Part shown: positions 33,084-43,998 of the stretch, piece by piece
Numbering within the stretch: the first letter of the stretch is position 1
Layout of the letters: every line of letters starts with the position of its first letter
The notes under the pieces: model-generated
The model's database searches: none
The model's input: the letters and a program-made list of their open reading frames with translations, nothing else
What the model was told of the DNA's origin: nothing
Made by a program: the position numbers and the translations under genes
DNA from: Protonemura montana
Taxonomy: Eukaryota > Arthropoda > Insecta > Plecoptera > Nemouridae
Length of the DNA stretch: 64,000 bases
Direction of reading: 5' to 3'
Assembly (NCBI GenBank): GCA_947568835.1
Contig: OX387610.1
Coordinates: forward strand, 14,365,001-14,429,000

Positions 33084-33546
33084 CACTTTGAACCTCCTAT
33101 GCTAGGTCATGATTTACCCGTGGTAACATAAGATAGCAGAATTGAGAAGCTCTGTCAGGCGATCTCAGCATCTCCATGGCTACCAAACGTTGAATCTACC
33201 ATTGAACCTTCTATGCTAGGCCATGATATACCCGTGGTAACATAAGATAACAGAATTGAGAAGCTCTGTCAGGCGATCTCAGCATCTCCATGGCTACCAA
33301 AAGTTGAATCTACCATTGAACCTCCTATGCTAGGCCATGATATACCCGTGGTAACATAAGATAGCAGAATTGAGAAGCTCTGTCAGGCGATCTCAGCATC
33401 TCCATGGCTACCAAACGTTGAATCTACCATTGAACCTCCTATGCTAGGCTATGATATACCCGTGGTAACATAAGATAGCAGAATTGAGAAGCTCTGTCAG
33501 GCTATCTCAGCATCTCCATGGCTACCACACGTTGAATCTATTATTG
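33084..33546. repeat. 114-bp tandem repeat, four units, reversed
   Basis: Reverse complement of the unit in the array at 26695-27700 (CCGTGGTAACATAAGATAGC, GCGATCTCAGCATCTCCATG). It ends 25 bp from the iRhom exon 1 splice donor. Confidence 0.95.
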
Positions 33547-33571
33547 AACAGAGAAAAAAAAAGAAACTCAC

Positions 33572-33856
33572 TTCTTGACGACCTCCGAGCGTGACATTGA
33601 TCTCTGAAGCGGTGGCCTCGGCGTCGCGACGCTAACCGCGGGCGTCGGTTCCGGCGCCGACGTCGAGCGTTCGAGGCCATGCTGACTGGACGCCGACGGG
33701 GACGCTGTTGAAGGAGTGGCAGTCGAAGCGGCGCTCGAGTCGGCGGGTGGGGACGAGGGGGTGGCTGTCGGCGATGTTCCCACCACTGGGGTACTTCCCG
33801 GCGGTGAGGGTTGCGGCGATTGGTGAGGGGTGCCTTGAGCTTGTCCGACAGCTCGC
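33572..33856 (-). CDS. iRhom: iRhom exon 1 of those visible: Ser/Pro/Thr-rich N-terminal region
   Basis: Acceptor CTTCCTATTGCAG and donor AAGAA|GTGAGT bound 285 nt. It begins with one base that completes a codon from an exon upstream, so it is not the true first exon. Translation is about half Ser, Pro, Thr and Ala, and includes LERSTSAPEPTP and LQRSMSRSEVVKK. RSTSAP fits the RSxSxP 14-3-3 binding consensus and sits where vertebrate iRhoms have RSVSMP. VVKK joins to YIRRETA of the next exon, aligning with the vertebrate TIRRGTA motif. Confidence 0.88.
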
Positions 33857-34840
33857 CTGCAATAGGAAGAAAGAAAATGTGTTATTATTTGGATTGCTTA
33901 CCTTAGATAGGGTAATTCAACTGGAATTTGGCGTGCAAAAATGTAATGAAATATTTTTTTCGATACATAGAATATAAAAAAATATATACATATCATTTTA
34001 AGTATCTCCTGAACGCAGCCCGCAGAGCAAACTACTCGGCACCTCCACCAGCACATACGGTAATAGTAGGTATGTACATAGGTACACAGGTACATAGTAG
34101 GTACGGTAAGTGCCAAATATCTCAGGTCCAGAAAAGTAATGTCCGGATAAAAATATGTCTTGCGCTTAAGATGAAAATTAAAACATTTCATTGGCTGTAA
34201 CCATAGAGATGAGTAATTAAGTGGCAGATATATTTTCATATATTCATTGTAATTTGGCCAATCAGTCGAAAATTCGACAATTATGTGAAACCGTAAAAGT
34301 TTTCATCAAATTTCGTACAACAATAAAGCTAATATTTGACTCAATTACACCTGACTGCTTTCCTCAAAGCTACTGAACCCAACAGCCGCCTTTGATGCAA
34401 TATCCAATCAATAAAACCGTGTATTTTAGGTTATGTATCCAACAAAGTCATTGTCCAGCCCCTGAACGCAGCCCGCAGAGCAAAGTGGCACCTCCACTGT
34501 CAATCACAGCTGAAAGTTCAACGACTCTTGGTTCAAGCCCCACGTAGCTCGGGTTAACGTCTGCTAATGAAACGGGAAGAAATCATATAAAATATCTCTG
34601 AAATTACCTGAGCTCTCAGCACTAACATGTCATTGAACTACTGTTATAAAGAAGTAAATGTAGGTAACTATAGGTAACTTTTTCAACAGCTTCTGTAATT
34701 AATTTCTTAGATCCCAGACGAAGCAGCTGAGTTTAATCACTTTTAGCGAAACGTCTTTCCAGGATAGTGAAATAAGATGGCAATTTCATATCGAATTCGA
34801 GGTCAACTAGGAGAGAGACAGGTACCAGGATTATTATTTT
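33857..34840. other. Upstream intron: tRNA-like relics only
   Basis: Two copies of CTGAACGCAGCCCGCAGAGC occur at 34010 and 34461, the second followed by GGTTCAAGCCCC, a B-box-like motif. No coding exon seen. Confidence 0.4.
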
Positions 34841-35144
34841 TGGTGTTTAACGACGCACTGTTTTGACATCTGGCCATGCGGCACTGGTCTAATGGCGTCG
34901 GGGAATGAGTGGATGATGATGAACCTAACCTAGCCTAAAAGGGAGGAGGGGAAACCCGGTGCCCGGTGGAGGTTGATAAGCAAGGCGAGTGAAGTTGATG
35001 TACTAACTTTCATCCCTCCAACCTCTCTCCCAAACAGAACTGGTCATGTGTATAATGGTCACCCATTCAATACCTGACTCAGCGCAGTGTTGCTTAACTT
35101 AGGTGATCTAACGAGAACCGGTGTTTCCAACATGCCAAACCGTT
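34841..35144 (-). mobile_element. 5S-derived element, reversed, one head
   Basis: Reversed tail, short body remnant and one head unit with a complete 5S-like start (TAACGAGAACCGGTGTTTCC). The central body is deleted. Confidence 0.82.
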
Positions 35145-35740
35145 CAGTAAAGGTATCAGGAATCGCCTGTCGAAACGGCAAATAATCAAACGAGACCGGG
35201 GCTATTTGCAGCAGCTCTTTGAGTCTGATATCCGTGAGAGGGAAATAATTAGATTGTGTTCCCTGTTTTAATATTCGTCGAGAGATGTGAAAGGGGAACG
35301 GCAGAGTAAAGTGCAAGAAAGGCGGCGTTGTACACAATAGAATAATAGCTCTGAGAGAGACAGAGGCGAGGCGAAATATGAGCTAGGGTTAAAGAATTTC
35401 TGGAGGTAATTTCGTCGACTTCTTGGATGCTGGTAAGCAATAATGGTGTTCGCGACTTTTATTATTTTCCGAAACGGTAAAAGAGGAAACGAGACAAGAA
35501 AGGCAGGAAATTCGGCACGAGGAGGAGGAATTTTGTTTGGTTATCAAATATAGTGTCTTCCTATCTCGTCTTGGTTATTCGATGCTTTTATTGGAGCTTC
35601 CAGGTAAATGGGGATGAAGTTACCAGTGCGATACGTGGAGATGGAATTGTAGGTCGAACTGGTGAGAGATTGTTGAACTTGATGTTTTAAATTTCAATTC
35701 TCTGTTGCTGGTTAAATGATGTGTATATTTCCAACAGCTT

Positions 35741-36430
35741 ATTTAAATTGCAAACGCTTGCAATGCGCGGGGTATTTTTATTATTAACAACACTATAACC
35801 GTCTCGAAAATTGATGCCCAAACGCGGTCTCGAACCCCGATCTCCACCTGTCGCGGGTGTTGCTCTAACCAATTGAGCTACTTGGACCCCGATCTCCACC
35901 TATCGCGGGAGTTGCTCTAACAAATTGAGCTACTTGGACCCCGATCTCCACCTGTCGCGGGTGTTGTCTAACCAATTGAGCTACTTGGACCCCGATCTCC
36001 ACCTGTCTCGGGTGTTTCTCTAACCAATTGAGCTACTTGGACCCCGATCTCCACCTGTCGCGGGTGTTTCTCTAACCAATTGAGCTACTTGGACCCCGAT
36101 CTCCACCTGTCGCGGGTGTTTCTCTAACCAATTGAGCTACTTGGACCCCGATCTCCACCTGTCGCGGGTGTTGCTCTGAACCATTGAGCTATTTGGACCC
36201 CGATCTCCACCTGTCGCGGGTGTTGCTCTAACCAATTGAGCTATTTGGACCCCGATCTCCACCTATCGCGTGTGTTTCTCTGAACTATTGAGCTATTTGA
36301 ACAGTGGCTTTTGAGACGATTCTAGTGTCTTTGAGCATCCACCAATGCTCCGCGACAGGTGGAGATCGGGATTCGAGTCCGCGTTTGGGCATCAATTTTT
36401 GAGACGGTTATAGTGTTGATAATAATAAAA
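35741..36430 (-). mobile_element. tRNA-head element with inverted terminal arms, eight to nine heads
   Basis: Left: outer module (ATTTAAATTGCAAACGCTTG), arm (AACACTATAACCGTCTCGAA), then a reversed B box (CTCGAACCCCG) and reversed 52-bp heads (CACCTGTCGCGGGTGTTGCT, CTAACCAATTGAGCTACTTG). Right: a forward partial head with GGGATTCGAGTCC and the forward arm GGCATCAATTTTTGAGACGG. Both outer arms therefore face each other as inverted repeats of about 40 bp. Confidence 0.88.
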
Positions 36431-38655
36431 AGCTCAGAATGGTATTTTGTTTCGGTGGATAACGATTCTTGTGGTATTGTGCAGTACTTTATTTTAAATT
36501 GTTTGGTCATGTGGTCGTAGAGCCGTGGGTAGATCTTGAAGTTAGTGTCGGACTTGATTTGTTGTAATCTGTGATCTTAAAAATGATCCAAAAAATCAAA
36601 CGTCTGTTGTTTGAAAATTTTTAAGCATTTCTGTTAGGGACAGAAAAATCATTTAATATATATATATATTTTTTTTTTTTTTTTGCCCGTTTTGACAACA
36701 ATTTTTGAGACGGTTATAGTGGTTATAATATTAAAACCATATAAAATATTTTCTCATCTGAGAAACACGGTACAATCTTGGAATATTTCCGTTTCGACTT
36801 TCAAAACGACTTGTTAACCCATTTCTTAGCTGTGTACAAGAAAAGTGAATTGCTTTCAGCGCTAAAGTGGACGCTAAAAATAGGTACAATTGTAAGAATT
36901 TGATAAAGATACAAAAAAAAACTTATGTAATGTTAAAGAGCAATATTTGATGAAAGCTGCATTTAATTCCCACATCGAATCACGATTACAACATGGCATA
37001 CGCATAAAGAAAAGTCCCCTCTGCCCTGGGAGACGAGTGACTGGGCACATTTCATTGTTTTCAACACGCAGTGCACGTCAGAATATGAAACAAAAACACA
37101 ATTCCTTTTGTGTAAAACGCGAATAACGCGAATAACGCGAATACATACGCCGCGACCGATTGCCGGCATTTACGCGACGTTGCGTCAAAAACGTTGGCGA
37201 CTAATTAAAAGTTTTCGGCGTCGAGGGAGGCGTCGGTTGGTGGCGTCGGTTGGTGGCAGGCGTCGCTCGGAGTAGCGACCGCCGCTCTCTGGATGGCGGA
37301 ACCAAATTCCTGGGAGCGAAGTACTTTTTCGTATCTTGTACTTTGCTAATATTATGATTGGACGGCGTGAAATGTAGTTTTCTGTTTTATGAATATTGTC
37401 TTGGCTTGTTTTTTTGGGATCAGTTTTTCAAACAAATAATAACTGTCTGTTAAAGATTCGTCTCCATGGTGACAGACAACCGGATACTTTTACTTGCTTA
37501 ACTTCCAGTTAATTTTTTAATTGAAAATTGTAAAAATTGGCCTTGCGGTTTCTATTCGTTTATTGCCCGGTATTACAATTTAAGTGGGAGTTAAATTTAT
37601 TGCCATAGCAAAAACCAATCACAAGCAGTGAAAATCAGCTGTTTCTGAGAGTTAGGAGCTTAACTCAGAGTTAAAAATATTGTTATACAAGTTTAGAAAG
37701 TTGCCATGAAACTAAATAAGCATTGAGATATTTTTTTTTTTTTTTTAAAAGATTTACAAAAGCAAAATAATTGAAAATTCCATAAAATTAGCAATGATGA
37801 TTCTTTAATTTATTCATTCTTAAATGACTCTTCTCAAGTATAAATAACAGTAATTATTTCACGGAGACAATTATAAGATCTCTGTCACTCATCCCTTATG
37901 TTCAATGCTCCCAGCAAATACACTTAAAAACCAGCGCAATTCTAACCGGTTATTATTAACAAACAGCTGTTCGTTAAAACCTAGAAGCAGAAATAATTTC
38001 CCAGCTGAATCGCTCCCACGCATGTCTCTACCTTCAAGATAAACACATAGATATACGCATAATGCGTGAGGTATTCGCATCATATATCAAGCTTGTGCAC
38101 GATAAGGGTGTAGCTCACGGGACTGGCAAAGGGGTGCGTTACGTGAACTGGATTTAGTTTAATTGACAAACAAATAGGATGAACGTGTGCGTCTGAGTCG
38201 AATGATAATGATTATATAATCGCATTGCTATCCAATGTTTACTTTGCAAGTAGGTAAGCTGCTTAAAACTTGGTGGTGACGTGCATTGATTTCAGTAGTG
38301 CTCAACTAAATCTTGTTGAATACGAATATACAGTAAAAAATGTCAAGATATCTTAAGGGAAAAGACCTCAATTTGGAATAAAAAACTATTAATATAAATG
38401 TTATGATTTTTAACTTATTTTATCAGAGAATTTCTGATCGAACGTTCAAGTAATAATTCCTGAATTTCAATAAGTTTTTTTAATAAATAAACTTAGGAAC
38501 AACAGAGTTACTTTTTCGATATATTTTCTCTGCTTGCCAAAATGATCCCGCATTTATTTTCTTATTTTTTTATATAATTTCATGATATCTCTGGAAGATT
38601 TGCTGGATTTCCCGACAATTTCACTCTCATTTTGTGACTTACTCTCCCTGAGAAT
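36431..38655. other. Noncoding region
   Basis: An isolated arm of the tRNA-head element lies near 36700. A GC-rich patch at 37185-37310 repeats GCGTCGGTTGGTGG. A diverged relative of the MITE at 30298 begins at about 37565 (GCCCGGTATTACAATTTAAG). No exon can be supported. Confidence 0.4.
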
Positions 38656-39298
38656 ATCAAATAACCTAGATAGAGCATAGGATCCAGCCAGCTGATCTCA
38701 AATAACATGGATAGAGCATAGGATCCAGCCAGCTGATCTCAAATAACCTGGATAGAGCATAGGATCCAGCCAGCTGATCTCAAATAACCTGGATAGAGCA
38801 TAGGATCCAGCCAGCTGATCTCAAATAACCTGGATAGAGCATAGGATCCAGCCAGCTGATCTCAAATAACCTGGATAGAGCATAGGATCCAGCCAGCTGA
38901 TCTCAAATAAAATGGATAGAGCATAGGATCCAGCCAGCTGATCTCAAATAACCTGGATAGAGCATAGGATCCAGTCAGCTGATCTCAAATAACCTGGATA
39001 GAGCATAGGATCCAGCCAGCTGATCTCGAATAACCTGGATAGAGCATAGGAACCAGTCAGCTGATCTCAAATAACCTGGATAGAGCATAGGATCCAGTCA
39101 GCTGATCTCAAATAACCTGGATAGAGCATAGGATCCAGCCAGCTGATCTCAAATAACCTGGACAGAGCATAGGATCCAGCCAGCTGATCTCAAATAACCT
39201 GGATAGAGCATAGGATCCAGCCAGCTGATCTCAAATAACCTGGATAGAGCATAGGATCCAGCCAGCTGATCTCAAATAACCTGGATAGAGCATAGGAA
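38656..39298. repeat. 41-bp minisatellite, about 16 units
   Basis: Unit: GGATCCAGCCAGCTGATCTC, AAATAACCTGGATAGAGCATA. Most units are identical; variants are mainly C to T at the second CC of CCAGCC. The most homogeneous array in the window. Confidence 0.95.
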
Positions 39299-39720
39299 CT
39301 GCAGTCTGTTGGTCAAAATTCAAGGAAGGCATTCATTGTTGAGCTATACAGAATTCGAGTCAAATAAACAAAAAAAGTTAAAAATAAAATGCAGGGATCC
39401 TTTTCCTTAAAACTAAGTACAGACTTTAATCGATTTTACTAAAAGTGCAGGTCTATTAAATTTGTTGAGTAGTACAGGATATTGAAAAAGGTCAAGAGAT
39501 CTCAAAAGTAATCAATTCGGAGGAAACGGTGCCGCCAGACGAGTTCAATGTGCCACTTGAACGAACTTGATTACTTTTTCTTCGTCTAATGGAACGTGTA
39601 TTCACTTTTACGACCCCGAGCTCACAACGTGCCAGAGTCTCATCGAACCTAAACTAAAATACAACTTAAGAATATCGCGTTGATAACATTTTGACTCGAT
39701 CAAAATTGGAATCAACAACA

Positions 39721-40345
39721 CGGTTTGGCGTCTCATCGGTCCTCGTGAGATCACAGACGTTAAGCAACACTGCGCTGGGACAGGTATTGGATGGGTGACC
39801 ATCATACACATGACCAGTTCTGTTCGGGAGAGAGATTGGAGGGATGTAAGTTAAGCAACACTGCGCTGGGTCAGGTATTGGATGGGTGGCCATCATACAC
39901 ATGACTAGTTCTGTTCGGGAGAGAGATTGGAGGGATGTAAGTTAAGCAACACTGCGCTGGGTCAGGTATTGGATGGGTGACCATCATACACATGACTAGT
40001 TCTGTTCGGGAGAGAGTTTGAAGAGATGAAAGTTAAGCAACACTGCGCTGGGTCAAGTATTGGATGGGTGACCATCATACACATGACCAGTTCTGTTCGG
40101 GAGAGAGGTTGGAGGGATGAAAGTTAGTACAGCAACTTCACTCGCCTTGCTTATCAACCTCTCGACAGCATGGATTTGTGGAGGAATCCTGTTATTCGCG
40201 TTGTACCGTCCTTCGGAAGGGACGTTAAGCCAGTGGTCAGGAGTAGGCTACGTGCCGGCACCGGGTAGCCCTCCTTCCTTCTAAGCTAGGCTAGGTGTAT
40301 CACCAACTCCTTAAAGTGCGTCGTTAAACACAACAAATCAATAAT
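39721..40345 (+). mobile_element. 5S-derived element, full 3' end
   Basis: Complete start (CGGTTTGGCGTCTCATCGGT), five head units, body (CCTTCGGAAGGGACGTTAAG) and the terminal AAAGTGCGTCGTTAAACACA, CAACAAATCAATAAT. A short AATCAAT-type end suggests LINE-style 3' recognition. Confidence 0.85.
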
Positions 40346-40769
40346 ATTGCGTGGTTAAAAATCCCAAAACTGGTACAAGGAGAGATCGTTATCAGAAATC
40401 GTATCGAATACCACTTATTTTCGATCCTATTTAGATGGTAATTCTGATCCAGCATTAACGCGGCTCAATGAAGCCAATTATTTTTTAATTAACCCTCTCG
40501 AACCTAAAGTTTCATGCAAGCATAATCAATATGACGTGTAATACGATTAGCGTTGACCCTGGATGACCCGAAGTTAGTTCAGCACGAAGTTAATTATCGA
40601 AAGTTGGCAACCCTTGCAACGCCATATTGCACGGATAGTCAGTGGCGCACTCTAGGGACGGAATTCTGCAACACTTTGACACCGAAATCTGGGTATCAGT
40701 CACCCGATGGCGCTTGTGATCATCTTTTTATTAACAAACCTTTACAATTAAATGATTATCGATACATTT

Positions 40770-41318
40770 TTATTATTATGAACACTAAAATAGTCTCAAA
40801 AAGCCGGTGTTCAAGTAGCTCAATTGGTTAGAGCAACACCCGCAAAAGGTGGAGATCAGGGTCCAAGTAGCTCAATTGGTTAGAGCAACACCCGCGATAG
40901 GTGGAGATCGGGGTCCAAGTAGCTCAATTGGTTAGAGCAACACCCGCAAAAGGTGGAGATCAGGGTCCAAGTAGCTCAATTGGTTAGAGCAACACCCGCG
41001 ATAGGTGGAGATCGGGGTCCAAGTAGCTCAATTGGTTAGAGCAACACCCGCGACAGGTGGAGATCGGGGTCCAAGTAGCTCAATTGGTTAGAGCAACACC
41101 CGCGACAGGTGGATATCGGGGTCCAAGTAGCTCAATTGGTTAGAGCAACACCCGCGACAGGTGGAGATCGGGGTCCAAGTAGCTTAATTGGTTAGAGCGA
41201 CACCCGCGACAGGTGGAGATCGGGGTTCGAGTCCCCGTTTGGGCATCAATTTTTGAGACGTTTCTAGAGTTCACAATAAGAAAATACCCCGCGCATTGCA
41301 AGCGTTTGCAATTTAAAT
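40770..41318 (+). mobile_element. tRNA-head element with inverted arms, eight heads
   Basis: Left reversed arm (TATTATTATGAACACTAAAA), then 52-bp heads (AAGTAGCTCAATTGGTTAGA, GCAACACCCGCGACAGGTGG), the last followed by GGGGTTCGAGTCCCCGTTTG, the forward arm and the outer module (CCCCGCGCATTGCAAGCG). The last head plus B box folds as a tRNA: GTCCAAG pairs with TTTGGGC, and GGGG with CCCC. Confidence 0.9.
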
Positions 41319-41440
41319 CAAAATATAATCTAAATTATCGCGATACATGTTTATCAATCGTTGAGGTTAGCATTAATAAAGAATAATTGAGTGTAAACCA
41401 GTCTCAAATGCGAGTAATCTGCGAAAATTACTTACTTTTA
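41319..41440 (+). mobile_element. Fragment of family with CAATCGTTGAGGTTAGC
   Basis: TACATGTTTATCAATCGTTG, AGGTTAGCATTAATAAAG, AGTGTAAACCAGTCTCAAAT are shared with 45465-45550 and, reversed, with 58440-58530. Confidence 0.7.
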
Positions 41441-42207
41441 TAATTTCTGTGAGTCTGTTTTATACCAACTAGCATTGTCGCCGGTTAAATTTTAACATCA
41501 GCATCTTTCAACTCAATGCATCTTCAGGTTTATAAGGAACCAGATGGTTGCATGTCCAACACAAAAATGTTTTGTTAAAGCTGCATTCAGAGAAAAGCGA
41601 CTCTAATGGACCGCCACTGCTCCAATCTAGGGGTTGTTTGGGATGGGAAATGGAGGGTGGGTATTTTGAGGGTGGGTATTTTAGGGATGGGTTGCAGAGC
41701 AGGTAACTCGTTTACCCGGCTAGCAGGCTTCATGGCAACGGTGGCAGTAATTCGTGTTAAAACTGTACGGCACGGCACCGAGCTGAACATCTAATCTCAT
41801 TTCATACACAATACGATGGGTGAACGGCTTATTTCTATTCCAAACAAGTGTTTATTTGTGTTTGTTTTGCTATTTCACTTGTCGTTTCGGTTAAATATGT
41901 ATTATTTTCTGTCGGACGGGCGTCAATGCATGTTTTACAAATCGTAAATGCTTAACGGTTTTAGTTTCTGGTATTGATTTGGTGAAGGAAATGTCAATAA
42001 TTTCAGCGATATTTGTTTTGCACTTTGGCCAAACTTTGGCAATCGGCAAACGGTGCCACGAAAAGTGGATGAAAAGTTTAAGGCGAATGAAATATATTTT
42101 CAAAATGATTAAATTCCCGAAACGTCATAAGGTTCTTTTGTATGCGAGAACAGAGTCACAATATCTGCTTTTAAAACTGTCTTTTAGTTCACGTATGTTG
42201 GTATTAG

Positions 42208-42630
42208 CGTTGAGTGTAGGTTCTAGGTAGAGAAACAACGTCAATGTTACAGTCTCTGCGTGAAAGATGGCCGCCAAATGACTACCTTACCGACAAAAAT
42301 GCAGAGTACCGGACAATCACGTAAAGTGGAGCCACTGTCGTTTGAATTTTAATTTCGATATTTCTCGTTGGTTAACTTGCTTTTGAGACTTTTCATGCTC
42401 AAAAAATCTCCATCAATGTTAACCTCAACGATTGATATACACGTAACGATATTAAAAAGCGAGTAACCTACGAGAAATATCGAAATTAAATTTCATACGA
42501 CAGTGGCTCCACTTAACGTGACGTTCCGGTACTCTGCATTTTTGTCGGTAAGGTAGTCATTTGGCGGCCATCTTTCACGTAGAGACTGTAACAATGACGT
42601 TGTTTCTCTACCTAGAACCTACACTCAACG
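42208..42630. mobile_element. 423-bp fold-back element, copy 1
   Basis: Terminal arms of about 175 bp are inverted: left CGTTGAGTGTAGGTTCTAGG, right CCTAGAACCTACACTCAACG. A central loop of about 70 bp separates them. Flanks are GTATTAG (42201-42207) and GTATTAC (42631-42637), a near-perfect 7-bp duplication. Non-coding; could form a long hairpin or cruciform. Confidence 0.88.
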
Positions 42631-43998
42631 GTATTACGGTAATCACTGTGACTTGAATGCGACTGGAGATAAAACAGCTGGTCGGAACCTCACGTCATAC
42701 TGACAGAAGCGAATAATAAAGCTTGTCAAATCGACACAAATTCACAGCTGGCAAAGGTTACGCCAAAGATTATGAGACAAAGGCTGTCAGAATTCACGGC
42801 TCAATCTGAGAGTGCGTGCGAATGAAAGGAAAAACTGCAAACAGATGGGCGTTTTACTTGTAGCGGCTAGGAAGAGAAATTCTCAGACGTTGCAAATTCC
42901 TGAACCCCTAGACTTTGAGATAGAAATCTTAATAAAACCCGGTTTTCCGATTCACGTACGGGAAGAAGAAGAAGAAGAAGAAGAAAAACCAAGAACAACT
43001 TTCTGTGTTTGCAAAATAACACAAAACTTTTACAAAATACCTGCGGGCTGAAATTGTATTGGTAAAAATGCGTTTTTTCCGTTGTTGTCGTCGCTACGGT
43101 AACATCTTGCAGCACGTTGCAAATGTAGAGAAATGAAATATGTATTCCCCCTTTTTTTTCACTCAATTTCCAGTTCACCGGGTTGAAATTTCAATTGCCA
43201 CACGCACGCATGCCATTACTGCATTTGACATACACTGATTACTCGGCTAATTACACGGATTTGATAAATGAATTACCAAAAACGAGATACAATATCGATT
43301 ACAAATTACTGATATTTTACGGTATCTAAAGATTTGCTAGAATAGCGTCGAACGAAACGGCGCACAACCATTTCACCGAGAGAAATTCTATAAAAGCGGT
43401 CAAAAACATCCATTCTCCATATCTCCTTGAAACGTACTTGACCCGTCTGGTCTTATCCTCTAAACGTGAAGACATCTTGAGGTTACCCCTCACCCGACCC
43501 CGCGGCAAAGTGGACACAAACCCTTTCAAGTTACCCGCCCATTCCGGAGCCATTTCCCTTTGTACCAGCAGATGGGGACGAGAACCCTTACCCAGTTTAC
43601 GAGCACAAACCCGTCTTGTCTAGGTTATATTTAGGCTTGAAATCTATCTCCTTTGACCACAAGGGTTGAATAACGTGATTGTTTCACGCTGCTAGGCTTC
43701 GGATCTCTTGAAATTAATGTAACGGTCGATGATCTGGTTGTTTTTAATTGAAATGTCGAGCACAAAGCCTACATTTCTGTGTCGGCCAATTATGTGGCTG
43801 TTGGGAAATAACGTGATATCGCATTAAATTTGGAATGGGATTTTCGTTGATGTCTGAGGGGAATCGAGTCTTGACAGTTTGACCTTAATTGTGTGGCAGT
43901 AGAGTTTAGGTTGTTTTCACATATTAGCGAATCGGATGATCTCCATCGAGAGATTATGGTGTATCCCAAAAACTTCTGTGCGATTAATTGGCAATTAG
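42631..43998. other. Noncoding region
   Basis: A (GAA)n run lies at 42963-42984. I see no exon or repeat element that I can support in the rest. Confidence 0.4.

Larger units (their letters stand above)
9365..33856 (-). other. iRhom: Gene span: inactive rhomboid protein (iRhom), 13 coding exons seen
   Basis: Thirteen exons on the minus strand join without a phase error to 2,674 nt (890 codons plus stop, first codon incomplete). Order: Ser/Pro/Thr-rich cytoplasmic N-terminus, first membrane segment, cysteine-rich iRhom homology domain in the lumen, six-helix rhomboid core, short tail. Known members lack protease activity and act in the ER-Golgi as partners of ADAM17-type sheddases and as regulators of EGF-family ligands; the fly version is rhomboid-5. 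Vertebrate iRhoms are about 830-860 residues, so only the extreme N-terminus and 5' UTR are missing, upstream of 33.9 kb. Introns run from about 0.3 to 8.6 kb and several hold tandem arrays. Exons are clearly GC-richer than introns. Confidence 0.95.

Noticed and set aside
38656-39298. CRISPR-like regular array
   Set aside because: Units are contiguous and identical with no variable spacers, and the window is eukaryotic.
40770-41250. Cluster of tRNA genes
   Set aside because: Only the final unit has a B box and a complete fold. Its anticodon loop (CGCGACA) lacks T at position 33, so these are element heads, not tRNA genes.
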